Below, one piece after another: positions 1 through 7,602 of a stretch of DNA of 64,000 nt. The notes below the pieces were generated by a model. It searched no databases and was not told the DNA's origin. It saw nothing but the letters and a program-made list of their open reading frames with translations. The stretch is taken from positions 124,001 to 188,000 of the forward strand of contig CAVONB010000006.1 in assembly GCA_963697205.1 (NCBI GenBank), read 5' to 3'. This DNA comes from CAVONB01 sp963697205 (GTDB lineage Bacteria > Pseudomonadota > Alphaproteobacteria > Rhizobiales > Hyphomicrobiaceae). A program made the position numbers and the translations under genes. Each line of letters begins with the position of its first letter. Position 1 is the first letter of the stretch.

Positions 1-1
1 C

Positions 2-109
2 CAGGGTTTCGAACTGGTCCCGCCGCCGTCGGCCTATTGGCTCGCCAAACGCGCCCAGTCGGTCAAGACCGTGACGCCCTCGACCTACCAGCGTGGCCTC
101 GAGACATAG
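2..109 (+). CDS. C-terminal fragment of an unidentified protein
   Basis: Only the last 35 codons lie in the window, in frame 2, ending at TAG 107-109. The tail reads GFELVPPPSAYWLAKR then QSVKTVTPSTYQRGLET. It has protein-like composition, unlike the Arg/Ala-rich shadow frames around it. The start lies to the left of the window. I do not recognise the family. A 120-base gap without a convincing gene separates it from the convergent small gene that follows. Confidence 0.45.
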   Translation, partial: QGFELVPPPSAYWLAKRAQSVKTVTPSTYQRGLET

Positions 110-229
110 ACCGCGCGACTTGGAAATCGACGAAAGCGTGCGAGAGGTTCGCGGAGACGAAAAGGCCGCGCGAGGGGGCTCTCTCGCGCGACCATGGAAC
201 TAGGGCGAACGCCCCGCGCTAGACTGACC

Positions 230-607
230 TTATCGTGCCGCTTGCTGCCGGAGCGGCAGCTCCGACTGCATCGGCGCGATCGGCGCCGCAGCGGCCGGGA
301 ACACCAGCACATTGGCCTGCGGCTCGATCTCGAGCGCGGCCCGGCGCTGGCGGAACCAACGCACCGAGGCATTCGTCAGCACGGCGTCGTCGTTGACCGG
401 CTGCACCAGCAGGCCGTCCTCGTCGCTGTCGAGCAGCGGCTCGAGCTTCTCCAGGATCTCGTCCTCGCTGGCGCACTCGGCACGCAGATACCAGGTGGAG
501 TCCAGAGGCCGGGCCCAGGAGTGGCCGAGGCTCATGATGGCCTGCGCCAGGATGTGCTTGTTACGGTGCGGCTTGGCAAGGTCGTAGGAGATCAGAAACG
601 TGCGCAT
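230..607 (-). CDS. small Cas2-fold-like (SinR-family-like) protein
   Basis: A 125-aa soluble protein opening with MRTFLISYDLAKPHRNKH, then LGHSWARPLDSTWYL. A short beta strand with a YDL motif, a helix, and a DSTW-type second strand recall the small ferredoxin-fold proteins annotated as SinR-family or Cas2-like. That resemblance is by eye. No cas gene or repeat array is nearby, so a CRISPR role is not implied. ATG at 605-607 was chosen because the homology-like strand begins there; the frame stays open to 733 with poor-quality sequence. The Shine-Dalgarno is weak. A LexA-type box lies about 79 bases upstream (686-700), suggesting DNA-damage control. The biochemical function is unknown. Confidence 0.7.
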   Translation of the reverse strand: MRTFLISYDLAKPHRNKHILAQAIMSLGHSWARPLDSTWYLRAECASEDEILEKLEPLLDSDEDGLLVQPVNDDAVLTNASVRWFRQRRAALEIEPQANVLVFPAAAAPIAPMQSELPLRQQAAR

Positions 608-991
608 GGGAGGCTCACTCTCTCGCGGGGGCTTCGAGGTACGCGACACTGGCGGTGGGGTCTGTTCTAGCATGGACCAGAAGAGGAACATGAGAAGAAC
701 ATCGCATGAGTCGGACGTCCGGTCCAGACCCATCCACCACCCTCAGAGGTAGGCGCGATTCCTGGTCATTGAAGGGACGGACAGAGGCCAAGACGTGGCA
801 CGGGGCGCCGCTGCAACCCGAGCTGGATTGAAAGCGTCAATGAATTCAGCGGCCTGCCACTGATGCGCCATGCGCGCAGCCCCCGCGCGCATTTTTCGCC
901 CGTCCCGCGCGCCACTTTCCAGGACGTGCGACCCCCGCTACCACCCGCGATGCGGATCGTGACCACCAAGCGGTGCGCCGGCCACCGCCCG
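608..991. other. intergenic region, 384 bases
   Basis: Upstream region of the small Cas2-like gene and downstream region of the TRAP genes. It holds the LexA-type box (686-700) and the 10-base palindrome CGGACGTCCG (712-721). Reading frames here are short or Arg/His/Ala-rich shadows. No terminator with a T-run was seen after dctM. Confidence 0.5.
686..700 (-). promoter_or_regulatory. candidate LexA (SOS) box
   Basis: The plus strand reads GAAC-ATGAGAA-GAAC, which on the minus strand is GTTC-N7-GTTC, the direct-repeat SOS box of alphaproteobacteria. It lies about 79 bases upstream of the ATG of the small Cas2-like gene and on its strand. The match to the fixed bases is exact, but eight fixed bases can occur by chance in 64 kb; the intergenic location raises the odds. 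Confidence 0.45.
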
Positions 992-2296
992 TCAGATCTT
1001 CATCAACGACGGCAGCCACAGCACGATCTGCGGGAACATCGTGATCAACAGAACGAAGGTCAGAACAATCACCACGAACGGTGCGATGCCCAGGAAGATG
1101 GACGTCAGCGGCACGTCCTTGGCGATGCCGTGCATGATGTAGACGTTGATTCCGATCGGCGGCGTGATCAGGGCAAGCTCCGTCATCAGCACGACGTAGA
1201 TGCCGAACCACACCGGGTCGAAGCCCAGGCTGAGTACGATCGGGAACACGAAGGGCAGCGTCAGGATCAGCATGCCCCACACGTCCAGCACCGCGCCGAG
1301 GAACAGGTACATCAGCGTGAAGAGACCAAGGACGACATAGCGATTGAGGCCCGCCGCGCCGATCCAATCCACGATCCCCGATGTCACTTCCGTCAGCACG
1401 AAGAAGCGCGAGATCAAGTGACCGCCGATGATGATCAGGAAGATCATGCCGGTCGTGATCCCCGATTCCATGATCGCCTGCCGCAGCGCCGGCCACGTGA
1501 GGCGCCCCATGACCAGGCCGACGATCAGGACGCCGATAACGCCGATGGCCGCTGCCTCCGTGGGCGTGAATGCGCCGGCGTAGATGCCGCCGATAACGAG
1601 CGCGAAGATCGCGAGGATCGGCAGCAGGTTACGCAGCGACACGAGGCGCTCCCGCCAGGAAAAGCGCGGACCGACCGGGCCGAGGTCGGGGTTGATGAGG
1701 CAGCGCACCCAGATGTAGCCGGCGAACATCGTCGTCAGCACGATGCCGGGAATGATGCCGGCGATGAACAGCTGCCCGATCGAGGTTTCCGTCCAGATGC
1801 CGTACACCACCATCAGCACCGACGGCGGAATGAGGATCGCCAGTGTACCGGCGGCGGCAAGGCTGCCCGTCGAAAGCTTGTCGTCGTAGTTGTAGCGCTT
1901 GAGCTCCGGCATCGTCATCGCGCCCATCGTCGCCACCGACGCTGCGCTGACGCCCGTGACCGCGCCGAAACCCGCGGAGGCGATGATCGCCGTGATGGCA
2001 AGACCGCCGGGCAGCCGGCCGAACCATTTTCTCACGGCGTTGTAGAGATCCTCCGCGATGCCCAGGCGAAACACCATCTGGCCCATCAGAATGAACAGCG
2101 GCAGCGCGACCAGGACGAAATTGTTGCCCTGCTCCCACGAGTTGAGGCCGACCTGGGATGCCGACTGCGTGAAGTTCGATAGCACCCAGGTGCCGACCAC
2201 GCCGACGGAGGCCATGGCAAAGGAGATCGGCACGCCGAGCGCGATCAGGCTGAGAAGGGCCGCCATGCCGAGGAGGCCGATGGTGGTGGGCTCCAT
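992..2296 (-). CDS. dctM: TRAP transporter large permease, DctM family
   Basis: 434 aa and almost entirely hydrophobic, with about 12 membrane segments, matching the usual DctM length. It is the ion-coupled channel subunit of a tripartite ATP-independent periplasmic transporter in the inner membrane. The N-terminus MEPTTIGLLGMAALLSLIAL and the loops GLNSWEQGNNFVLVALPLF and GFGAVTGVSAASVATMG are typical of the family. It starts 3 bases after the small permease stop (2300), so it is cotranscribed and probably translationally coupled. Order in transcription is dctP, dctQ, dctM. The substrate cannot be read from the membrane subunits; carboxylates are usual. Confidence 0.93.
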   Translation of the reverse strand: MEPTTIGLLGMAALLSLIALGVPISFAMASVGVVGTWVLSNFTQSASQVGLNSWEQGNNFVLVALPLFILMGQMVFRLGIAEDLYNAVRKWFGRLPGGLAITAIIASAGFGAVTGVSAASVATMGAMTMPELKRYNYDDKLSTGSLAAAGTLAILIPPSVLMVVYGIWTETSIGQLFIAGIIPGIVLTTMFAGYIWVRCLINPDLGPVGPRFSWRERLVSLRNLLPILAIFALVIGGIYAGAFTPTEAAAIGVIGVLIVGLVMGRLTWPALRQAIMESGITTGMIFLIIIGGHLISRFFVLTEVTSGIVDWIGAAGLNRYVVLGLFTLMYLFLGAVLDVWGMLILTLPFVFPIVLSLGFDPVWFGIYVVLMTELALITPPIGINVYIMHGIAKDVPLTSIFLGIAPFVVIVLTFVLLITMFPQIVLWLPSLMKI

Positions 2297-2299
2297 GGA

Positions 2300-2866
2300 T
2301 CAATGCTCCCCGCGCTGGCCGCGGTCATCGGTCGCCGGGCGCTCGTGATCGTAGGTTTCGTTTTCGGCAAAGCTGCCCGTTGCAGCGCGCACGAGGTGAA
2401 CGAGGCATTGCATCGTCATCACCGCGGCGACGAAAGCGACGAACAGCGCAAACGGCCAGAAGGGAATTTCCAGCGTCTCCGCGCCCTCGCCGTACTGCCT
2501 CATCTTGAAGGTCTGGCGCCACATTTCGTAGGCGAGCACACCGGTGTAGGCGAGACCGGCGAGCCCGGTAATGATGCCTGCCACGCGCTTCAGCCACGGT
2601 GGGAAGTACTTCTGCAAGAGCTCCATGCGCACGTGCGCGCCGCGCTCCCAGACGTAGGGCATGGCCGCGAAAACCATCACGAGCAGCAGCAGCTCGTTGG
2701 CTTCGATGCTCCACAGCAAAGGCGCGTTGAACACGTAGCGCAGCACCACGTCGGTGCCGATGACCGCCGTAATCAGGCCGACCGTCAGCAGGGTCGGTAC
2801 GAAGAACAGCCAGCCGGCCAGCGCCTGCATGCGGCTGCTTTCGGCCTTGGAGACGGGATCCCACAT
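2300..2866 (-). CDS. dctQ: TRAP transporter small permease, DctQ family
   Basis: About 188 aa with four membrane segments. ADRYVF-type features of DctQ are present as VLRYVFNAPLLWSIEANELLL, followed by WERGAHVRMELL. It forms the membrane complex with DctM. The start is uncertain: ATG 2866 (MWDPVSKAES) and ATG 2896 (MGSVPAHVSI) are both possible, neither with a clear Shine-Dalgarno, and the frame extends to 2965. I chose 2866 because the upstream residues look non-conserved. It lies between the binding-protein gene (136 bases away) and dctM (3 bases away). Confidence 0.88.
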   Translation of the reverse strand: MWDPVSKAESSRMQALAGWLFFVPTLLTVGLITAVIGTDVVLRYVFNAPLLWSIEANELLLLVMVFAAMPYVWERGAHVRMELLQKYFPPWLKRVAGIITGLAGLAYTGVLAYEMWRQTFKMRQYGEGAETLEIPFWPFALFVAFVAAVMTMQCLVHLVRAATGSFAENETYDHERPATDDRGQRGEH

Positions 2867-3002
2867 GATCGATACGTGCGCCGGCACGCTCCCCATCGGC
2901 CAGCACCGGGGGCAGCGTAAGCTGCAACCTGGCGCAAGGCGTTGCACGACGGGCGGGGCCGCCATTGGGCGGCGGCCCCGCGGTGGACGAAACCTGTCGT
3001 TG

Positions 3003-4172
3003 TCAGAAGTCGATAACGCCCTTCACCGGCTTGGTCGCAGCGTCCATGAACAGCTCGTTCCAGGACTTCTTCTCTTTCTCCGCCACCACGCGACGCATGT
3101 CGGCGAGAACTGCACGCACGTCCTTGAAGCCGTCCTTCTCGAGCTTGGCGACCCAGTCGTCCTCCACAGGCTTCATGGCGTCGATGATCCGCTTGCGCTC
3201 CTTCGGATCCATCTTGTGCATGGTGATGCCCATGCCCTTCATCTTGTCGCGGGCCTGGAAGGCGAACTCCTCGAACCACAGCTGCGCGTCGGCCTGGTTC
3301 CAGCGCTGCGCCCAGTTGTAGAAGTGCGTCTTCAGGTCGGCCGGCAGCTTGTCGAAGAAATCCTTGTTCATGCAGATGCCGAGCTCGACGGCGCCGAACA
3401 GGGTATCGACCCAGTGCTTGGCGGGTTCCGCGGTGCGGAAGATGATGAACGCGCCGTCATGGCCCGCAACGCCGTCGACCGTGCCACGCTGGAAGGCGGT
3501 GTAGGCATCGGCAGCGGACACGAACACGGGCACCGCGCCGACCGCTTTGGCAAGGTCGGTTTGGATGCCGCCCGTCGTCCTCAGCTTCAAGCCCTTGAGA
3601 TCCTCAAGCTTGGTGATGGGGTTCTTCGAGACGATGTTGTAGGCTGGCGTCACGTAGCTGCGCAGGAGGTAGACACCCTGTGCCTCGTACTCCTTCTTGA
3701 AGTGCTTGGGGTAGAGCTCCATCATCGCGGCTGCGCCGGCCGGCAAGTCAGAGAACATGCCGGCGACGCCGGTCAGATGGTAGAGCTTGAAGCTGGTCGG
3801 CTGGTAGCCGACGTAGCAGTGCGAGACATCCGCGATGCCGTCGCGCACGGCCTTGAAGCCGTCGCGCGCGGCGTGCAGGACGCCACCGGGGAACGCCTTG
3901 ATTTTGAGCTTGCCGCCGGTCTCCTTGTCGAGCTGGTCGAACGCGCCATTCCACGCCTTCCACATGTAGGCGGCCTTCGAGATGAAGGACGACATCTTCA
4001 CCTCGATCGGCGGACCCGAATACGTGATCTTCGGCAGGTCGAGCTTCAGCTTGCCGCTCACGTAGTCTTTGGCCGCCTTGGTCTTGGCGTCGAATTCCGG
4101 CGTCGTCTGCGCGACGGCGGGCGCAGCGAGCGCCAGCGACGCCACTGCGCCGCCTAACATCAGCATTCTCAT
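3003..4172 (-). CDS. dctP: TRAP transporter periplasmic substrate-binding protein, DctP family
   Basis: 389 aa. ATG 4172 is preceded by a strong Shine-Dalgarno (AAAGGAGGA, about 7 bases away), which decides the start over the longer frame. The protein begins with a signal peptide (MRMLMLGGAVASLALAAPAVAQ), so it is exported to the periplasm. LKGLKLRTTGG carries the conserved Arg region that binds a substrate carboxylate in DctP proteins, and VSAADAYTAFQRGTVDG is the typical second-lobe motif. It is first in the TRAP operon and delivers a carboxylated ligand to DctQM. The neighbouring hydrolase and pobA make an aromatic or ester-derived acid a reasonable guess, but the ligand is not determined. 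Confidence 0.93.
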   Translation of the reverse strand: MRMLMLGGAVASLALAAPAVAQTTPEFDAKTKAAKDYVSGKLKLDLPKITYSGPPIEVKMSSFISKAAYMWKAWNGAFDQLDKETGGKLKIKAFPGGVLHAARDGFKAVRDGIADVSHCYVGYQPTSFKLYHLTGVAGMFSDLPAGAAAMMELYPKHFKKEYEAQGVYLLRSYVTPAYNIVSKNPITKLEDLKGLKLRTTGGIQTDLAKAVGAVPVFVSAADAYTAFQRGTVDGVAGHDGAFIIFRTAEPAKHWVDTLFGAVELGICMNKDFFDKLPADLKTHFYNWAQRWNQADAQLWFEEFAFQARDKMKGMGITMHKMDPKERKRIIDAMKPVEDDWVAKLEKDGFKDVRAVLADMRRVVAEKEKKSWNELFMDAATKPVKGVIDF

Positions 4173-4277
4173 GGACTTCCTCCTTTGACGAACCGACGTT
4201 TCTGAACATGCCCGCGTCGAGGCTGGCATGACGTTGCGGTGGTGCGGGCAGCACGGGCGTTGCCGCGCATCCCGCGG

Positions 4278-6077
4278 CTATTTTTTCGGCACGATCGGCA
4301 CCAGCACGTAGGGCTGGCGACCTGCCGCGAAATGCAGCGTCGTCGTGCCGCCGTAGATCGAGGCCGGCCGATCGTCGGGATCGTCGTGCACGAACGGCCC
4401 GCAGCCCTTCATCGGGTTCTTCATGTTGGAGAGCGTGCCCGCCGGCAGGCCGTTCTCGTAGTCGCGACCAAGCACCGACAGCGCCACCGTGTAGCCCTTG
4501 GGGACGACGATGCAGGTCGGCCAGATCTCGACGTCGAGCTCCATCACTTCGCCCGGCGTGACCGGCAGCTTCTCGTCGTGGCTGTGATAGGGCCGATAGG
4601 GCAGTGACAGCTTCGCGTCGAGCTTCCTGTGCGAGGCCCTGAGCCAGCCCTGCGCGACCGGCGCCGCTGGATCGAGCGCACCCTGGAACAGCACTTCCTT
4701 GCCGTCCGGATCGAACACGCCGAACACCAGGAACAGATCGCAGTCGCTGGTCGACGTCGACACCCACAGCTTCGCCGCCATCGGCCCCGTGATCTCCGTG
4801 TCGGCGGTCATTGGTGCCGATCGGAACGTCAAGCCCTCGCCGAGCGCCTGGAACGCCAAGGTGGCATCGCCCGCAACCTCCGACGTCGCCAGCGACATCG
4901 ACTTGGGGTCGAGGTGCATGCGCGTCCACTGCGTCCGCGCGATCGGCCATTCGCTTTCGTGGCGGATGACGAACTTTTCGCCGGGATGCCGCACGTTGAG
5001 CTGGACACGCGGCTGGCGCGGCCAGTCGTTCGCCTCGCCCTTGAGGTAGTGATCGAAAAAGCGCTTCTGCAGCGTGTTGGCATAGTCGGTGTAGAAGATC
5101 GCCCAGTGCGATCCGCCGTGCATCTCCAGCCACTTGTCCTTCGACGCCGCGCGCACGAACCCTTCGATATTGCCACGCAGGTGCAGGCCCTGTCCGCCCC
5201 AGTTGCCACAAGACAGCAAGGGCACCTTTACGTTGTCCCAGACCGCCGACTTCTCCTTGTAGTAGTCGGCATCGAGCGTGTTCTTCAAAAGATCGTCGCC
5301 CAGGCTGACGCGGTTTTTCGCCAGGTCAGCCTCAGGCAGCGTCTCCGGCCCGCACACCAGTTCACCGGTCACCCGGCTTTTCGGCCCGCGCGTGCCCAGC
5401 CCGTGCTGCACGGTCTTGACCTGCATGTCCTGCCAGTTCTTCTGGAACGTGGTCAGGATGCCACCGTGGTGCGTGGAATCGCGGTAGCGGTCCGCGTAGC
5501 CCTCCCAGATGCAGATCGCGGCCAGATGCGGCGGCTGCAGGCCGGCCACGCGCCACTGGTTGGTCGCGTAGTAGGAGATGCCCGCCAGCCCGACCCGGCC
5601 GTTCGACCACGATTGCTGCGCCGCCCACTCGATGCAATCGTGCAGATCCTTCGTCTCGCGCATCGAGTGATGGTCGATGAAACCCGGCGACCGGCCGGCG
5701 CCCCGCGAATCCACGCGCACGCACACATAGCCGTGCGGCACCCACTTCTCCGGGTCGACCACCTCCCAGTTCTGGTGCGTGTTCGTGGAGTTGGCGGCGG
5801 TGTCGGGATAATCCCGCACCATGATGTCCCATGCCGTCTTGTAGCCGTCCTCGAAGTGCAGGCCTTTGCCGTAGGGGCCGTAGCTGAGCAGCGCGGGATA
5901 GTTGCCCGCCGCCTCCGGCCGGAACACGTCGGCCCTGACGACGATGCCGTCATCCATGCGGATTGGCACGTCCCAATCGATGCGCATGCCCTCGCGCACC
6001 TCGGATTTCAGTTGGGGATCGCCCTTTGCATAGGCATATGTCTCCGCGCCGGCGCTCGCCTGCGGCTTCGTATCCAT
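4278..6077 (-). CDS. CocE/NonD-family hydrolase (X-Pro dipeptidyl-peptidase fold)
   Basis: 599 aa. The start at ATG 6077 is supported by GGGAGGA. Alpha/beta hydrolase domain with nucleophile elbow GLAGISYYATNQW (Ser168), preceded by the RVDSRGAGRSPG loop, and a probable catalytic His in MHGGSHWAIFY. The C-terminal beta-jelly-roll (ITGPMAAKLWVSTSTSDCDLF, then DVEIWPTCIVVPKGY) is typical of CocE-like esterases/acylases. No signal peptide, so probably cytoplasmic. It follows the TRAP genes on the same strand, with about 105 bases to dctP, and may cleave an imported ester or amide. A clear paralogue lies at 49140-50903. The substrate is unknown. Confidence 0.88.
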   Translation of the reverse strand: MDTKPQASAGAETYAYAKGDPQLKSEVREGMRIDWDVPIRMDDGIVVRADVFRPEAAGNYPALLSYGPYGKGLHFEDGYKTAWDIMVRDYPDTAANSTNTHQNWEVVDPEKWVPHGYVCVRVDSRGAGRSPGFIDHHSMRETKDLHDCIEWAAQQSWSNGRVGLAGISYYATNQWRVAGLQPPHLAAICIWEGYADRYRDSTHHGGILTTFQKNWQDMQVKTVQHGLGTRGPKSRVTGELVCGPETLPEADLAKNRVSLGDDLLKNTLDADYYKEKSAVWDNVKVPLLSCGNWGGQGLHLRGNIEGFVRAASKDKWLEMHGGSHWAIFYTDYANTLQKRFFDHYLKGEANDWPRQPRVQLNVRHPGEKFVIRHESEWPIARTQWTRMHLDPKSMSLATSEVAGDATLAFQALGEGLTFRSAPMTADTEITGPMAAKLWVSTSTSDCDLFLVFGVFDPDGKEVLFQGALDPAAPVAQGWLRASHRKLDAKLSLPYRPYHSHDEKLPVTPGEVMELDVEIWPTCIVVPKGYTVALSVLGRDYENGLPAGTLSNMKNPMKGCGPFVHDDPDDRPASIYGGTTTLHFAAGRQPYVLVPIVPKK

Positions 6078-6255
6078 GGGGTCCTCCCGGCAGCTTGTTG
6101 TCGCGCCGTGTCGGTTTGCGTTTCCTCTTGGCGCCCGATTGTTGCGCATCGCGCCCCCGGTTGCCAACCCCCTTAATCGAACGTTTGAACGCGCAATTGC
6201 TCGTCGCACCCGCGATCAGGCAACGTGCGTCGCGTCTGTCAGGCCGGGAAAAAAT

Positions 6256-7452
6256 CTAAAACGGCAGGCCGACGTAGTTCTCCGCAAGCGCCGCCGCGCC
6301 CGCCGTCGGGCCTGTCACATAATCGAGTTCGGCCATCTGGATCCGCCGGTCGAACGGCGTCTGGTCGGGGAAGCGGTGCAGCATCGAGGTCATCCACCAC
6401 GAGAACCGGACCGCCTTCCAGACGCGGGCCAGCGCGCGCGCGGAGTAGGCGTCAAGCCCGGCTTCGCGCCCGCTCCCGCACCCAGCCCCGCGGCCGTCGC
6501 AATAGTGATCGCGCAGGGCCTCGAACAAGTAGAACGCGTCGCTCGCGGCCAGGTTGAGCCCCTTCGCGCCCGTCGGCGGCACGATGTGGGCCGCATCGCC
6601 GCACAGGAAGAGACGGCCGAACCGCAGCGGCTCGGCGACGAACGAGCGCAACGGCGCGATCGACTTCTCAAACGAGGGCCCTTCCACGATCCCCGCCGCG
6701 ACACTCACGGGCAGGCGCCGACGCAGTTCCGCCCAGAAGCGGTCGTCTGGCCACGCCTCGATCTTTTCGTCGAGCGCGCACTGGACGTAATAGCGGCTGC
6801 GCGTGGGCGAGCGCATCGAGCACAACGCAAAGCCGCGCGCGTGATTGGCATAGACGAGTTCGTGATTGAGGGGAGGCACTTCGGCCAGGATGCCGAGCCA
6901 GCCGAACGGATAGACGCGCTCGTAGGTCGTGATGGCGCCGGCCGGCACGGACTGGCGGGCGATGCCGTGATAGCCGTCACACCCGGCGATGAAGTCGCAA
7001 TCGACGCGGTGCGTCACGCCCTCCAGCTTGTAGCTTACGTAAGGCGCCCCCGTGTCGAAGGCGCCGGGCGTCACGTCCTCGGCGTCGTAGATCGTCGTGA
7101 GGCCGGCCGCCTCGCGCCCGCCCATCAGGTCCGCCGTCAGCTCGGTCTGTCCGTAGACGGTGACCCCCCTGCCGCCCGACAGTCCGACAAGATCGATGCG
7201 CCGGCAGCAGCCATCGAACGCTATCGAAAACCCTTCGTGCGCGAGGCCGTGCGTCTTCAGCCGCTGGTCGAGGCCGATCTTGGCCATCAGGCCGACGATC
7301 CCCTCCTCGAGCACCCCGGCGCGCACGCGGCCGAGCACGTAGGCTTTCGAAACCCGCTCGATGATGACCGTCTCGATGCCAGCCGTGGCCAGCAGTTGAC
7401 CGAGCAGCAGACCAGCCGGGCCGGACCCGATGATGGCGACCTGTGTGCGCAT
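6256..7452 (-). CDS. pobA: 4-hydroxybenzoate 3-monooxygenase (PobA)
   Basis: 398 aa, close to the usual 394. FAD/NADPH-dependent aromatic hydroxylase converting 4-hydroxybenzoate to protocatechuate in the cytoplasm. FAD-binding GSGPAG at residues 9-14, the middle motif GCDGYHGIAR and the FAD ribityl motif LCGDAAHIVPPTGAKGLNLA are present. ANHARGFALCSMRSPTRSRY and the YYVQ that follows match the substrate-binding stretch of PobA proteins. ATG 7452 was chosen because MRTQVAIIGSG begins the Rossmann strand; the frame runs on to 7554. A GAAGG lies upstream. It is 178 bases from the CocE gene on the same strand. No protocatechuate ring-cleavage genes are in the window. Confidence 0.93.
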   Translation of the reverse strand: MRTQVAIIGSGPAGLLLGQLLATAGIETVIIERVSKAYVLGRVRAGVLEEGIVGLMAKIGLDQRLKTHGLAHEGFSIAFDGCCRRIDLVGLSGGRGVTVYGQTELTADLMGGREAAGLTTIYDAEDVTPGAFDTGAPYVSYKLEGVTHRVDCDFIAGCDGYHGIARQSVPAGAITTYERVYPFGWLGILAEVPPLNHELVYANHARGFALCSMRSPTRSRYYVQCALDEKIEAWPDDRFWAELRRRLPVSVAAGIVEGPSFEKSIAPLRSFVAEPLRFGRLFLCGDAAHIVPPTGAKGLNLAASDAFYLFEALRDHYCDGRGAGCGSGREAGLDAYSARALARVWKAVRFSWWMTSMLHRFPDQTPFDRRIQMAELDYVTGPTAGAAALAENYVGLPF

Positions 7453-7602
7453 GTGCGGCCTTCGCGCGGACCCATGGACCGCCGTCGCCGCGACGGCGAT
7501 CCAGTCCCGTCGGCCATTGGCGCCGACAGCCTGCAGGTCGTCAAGCGCTCGCACGACGCGCGCGGCGCCAAGTGCGGCGGTCGTCGGGTGGTCCCGCGCG
7601 CC

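Noticed and set aside
230..607. A true CRISPR cas2 gene
   Set aside because: No cas1, no repeat array and no other cas gene nearby; only fold-level resemblance.
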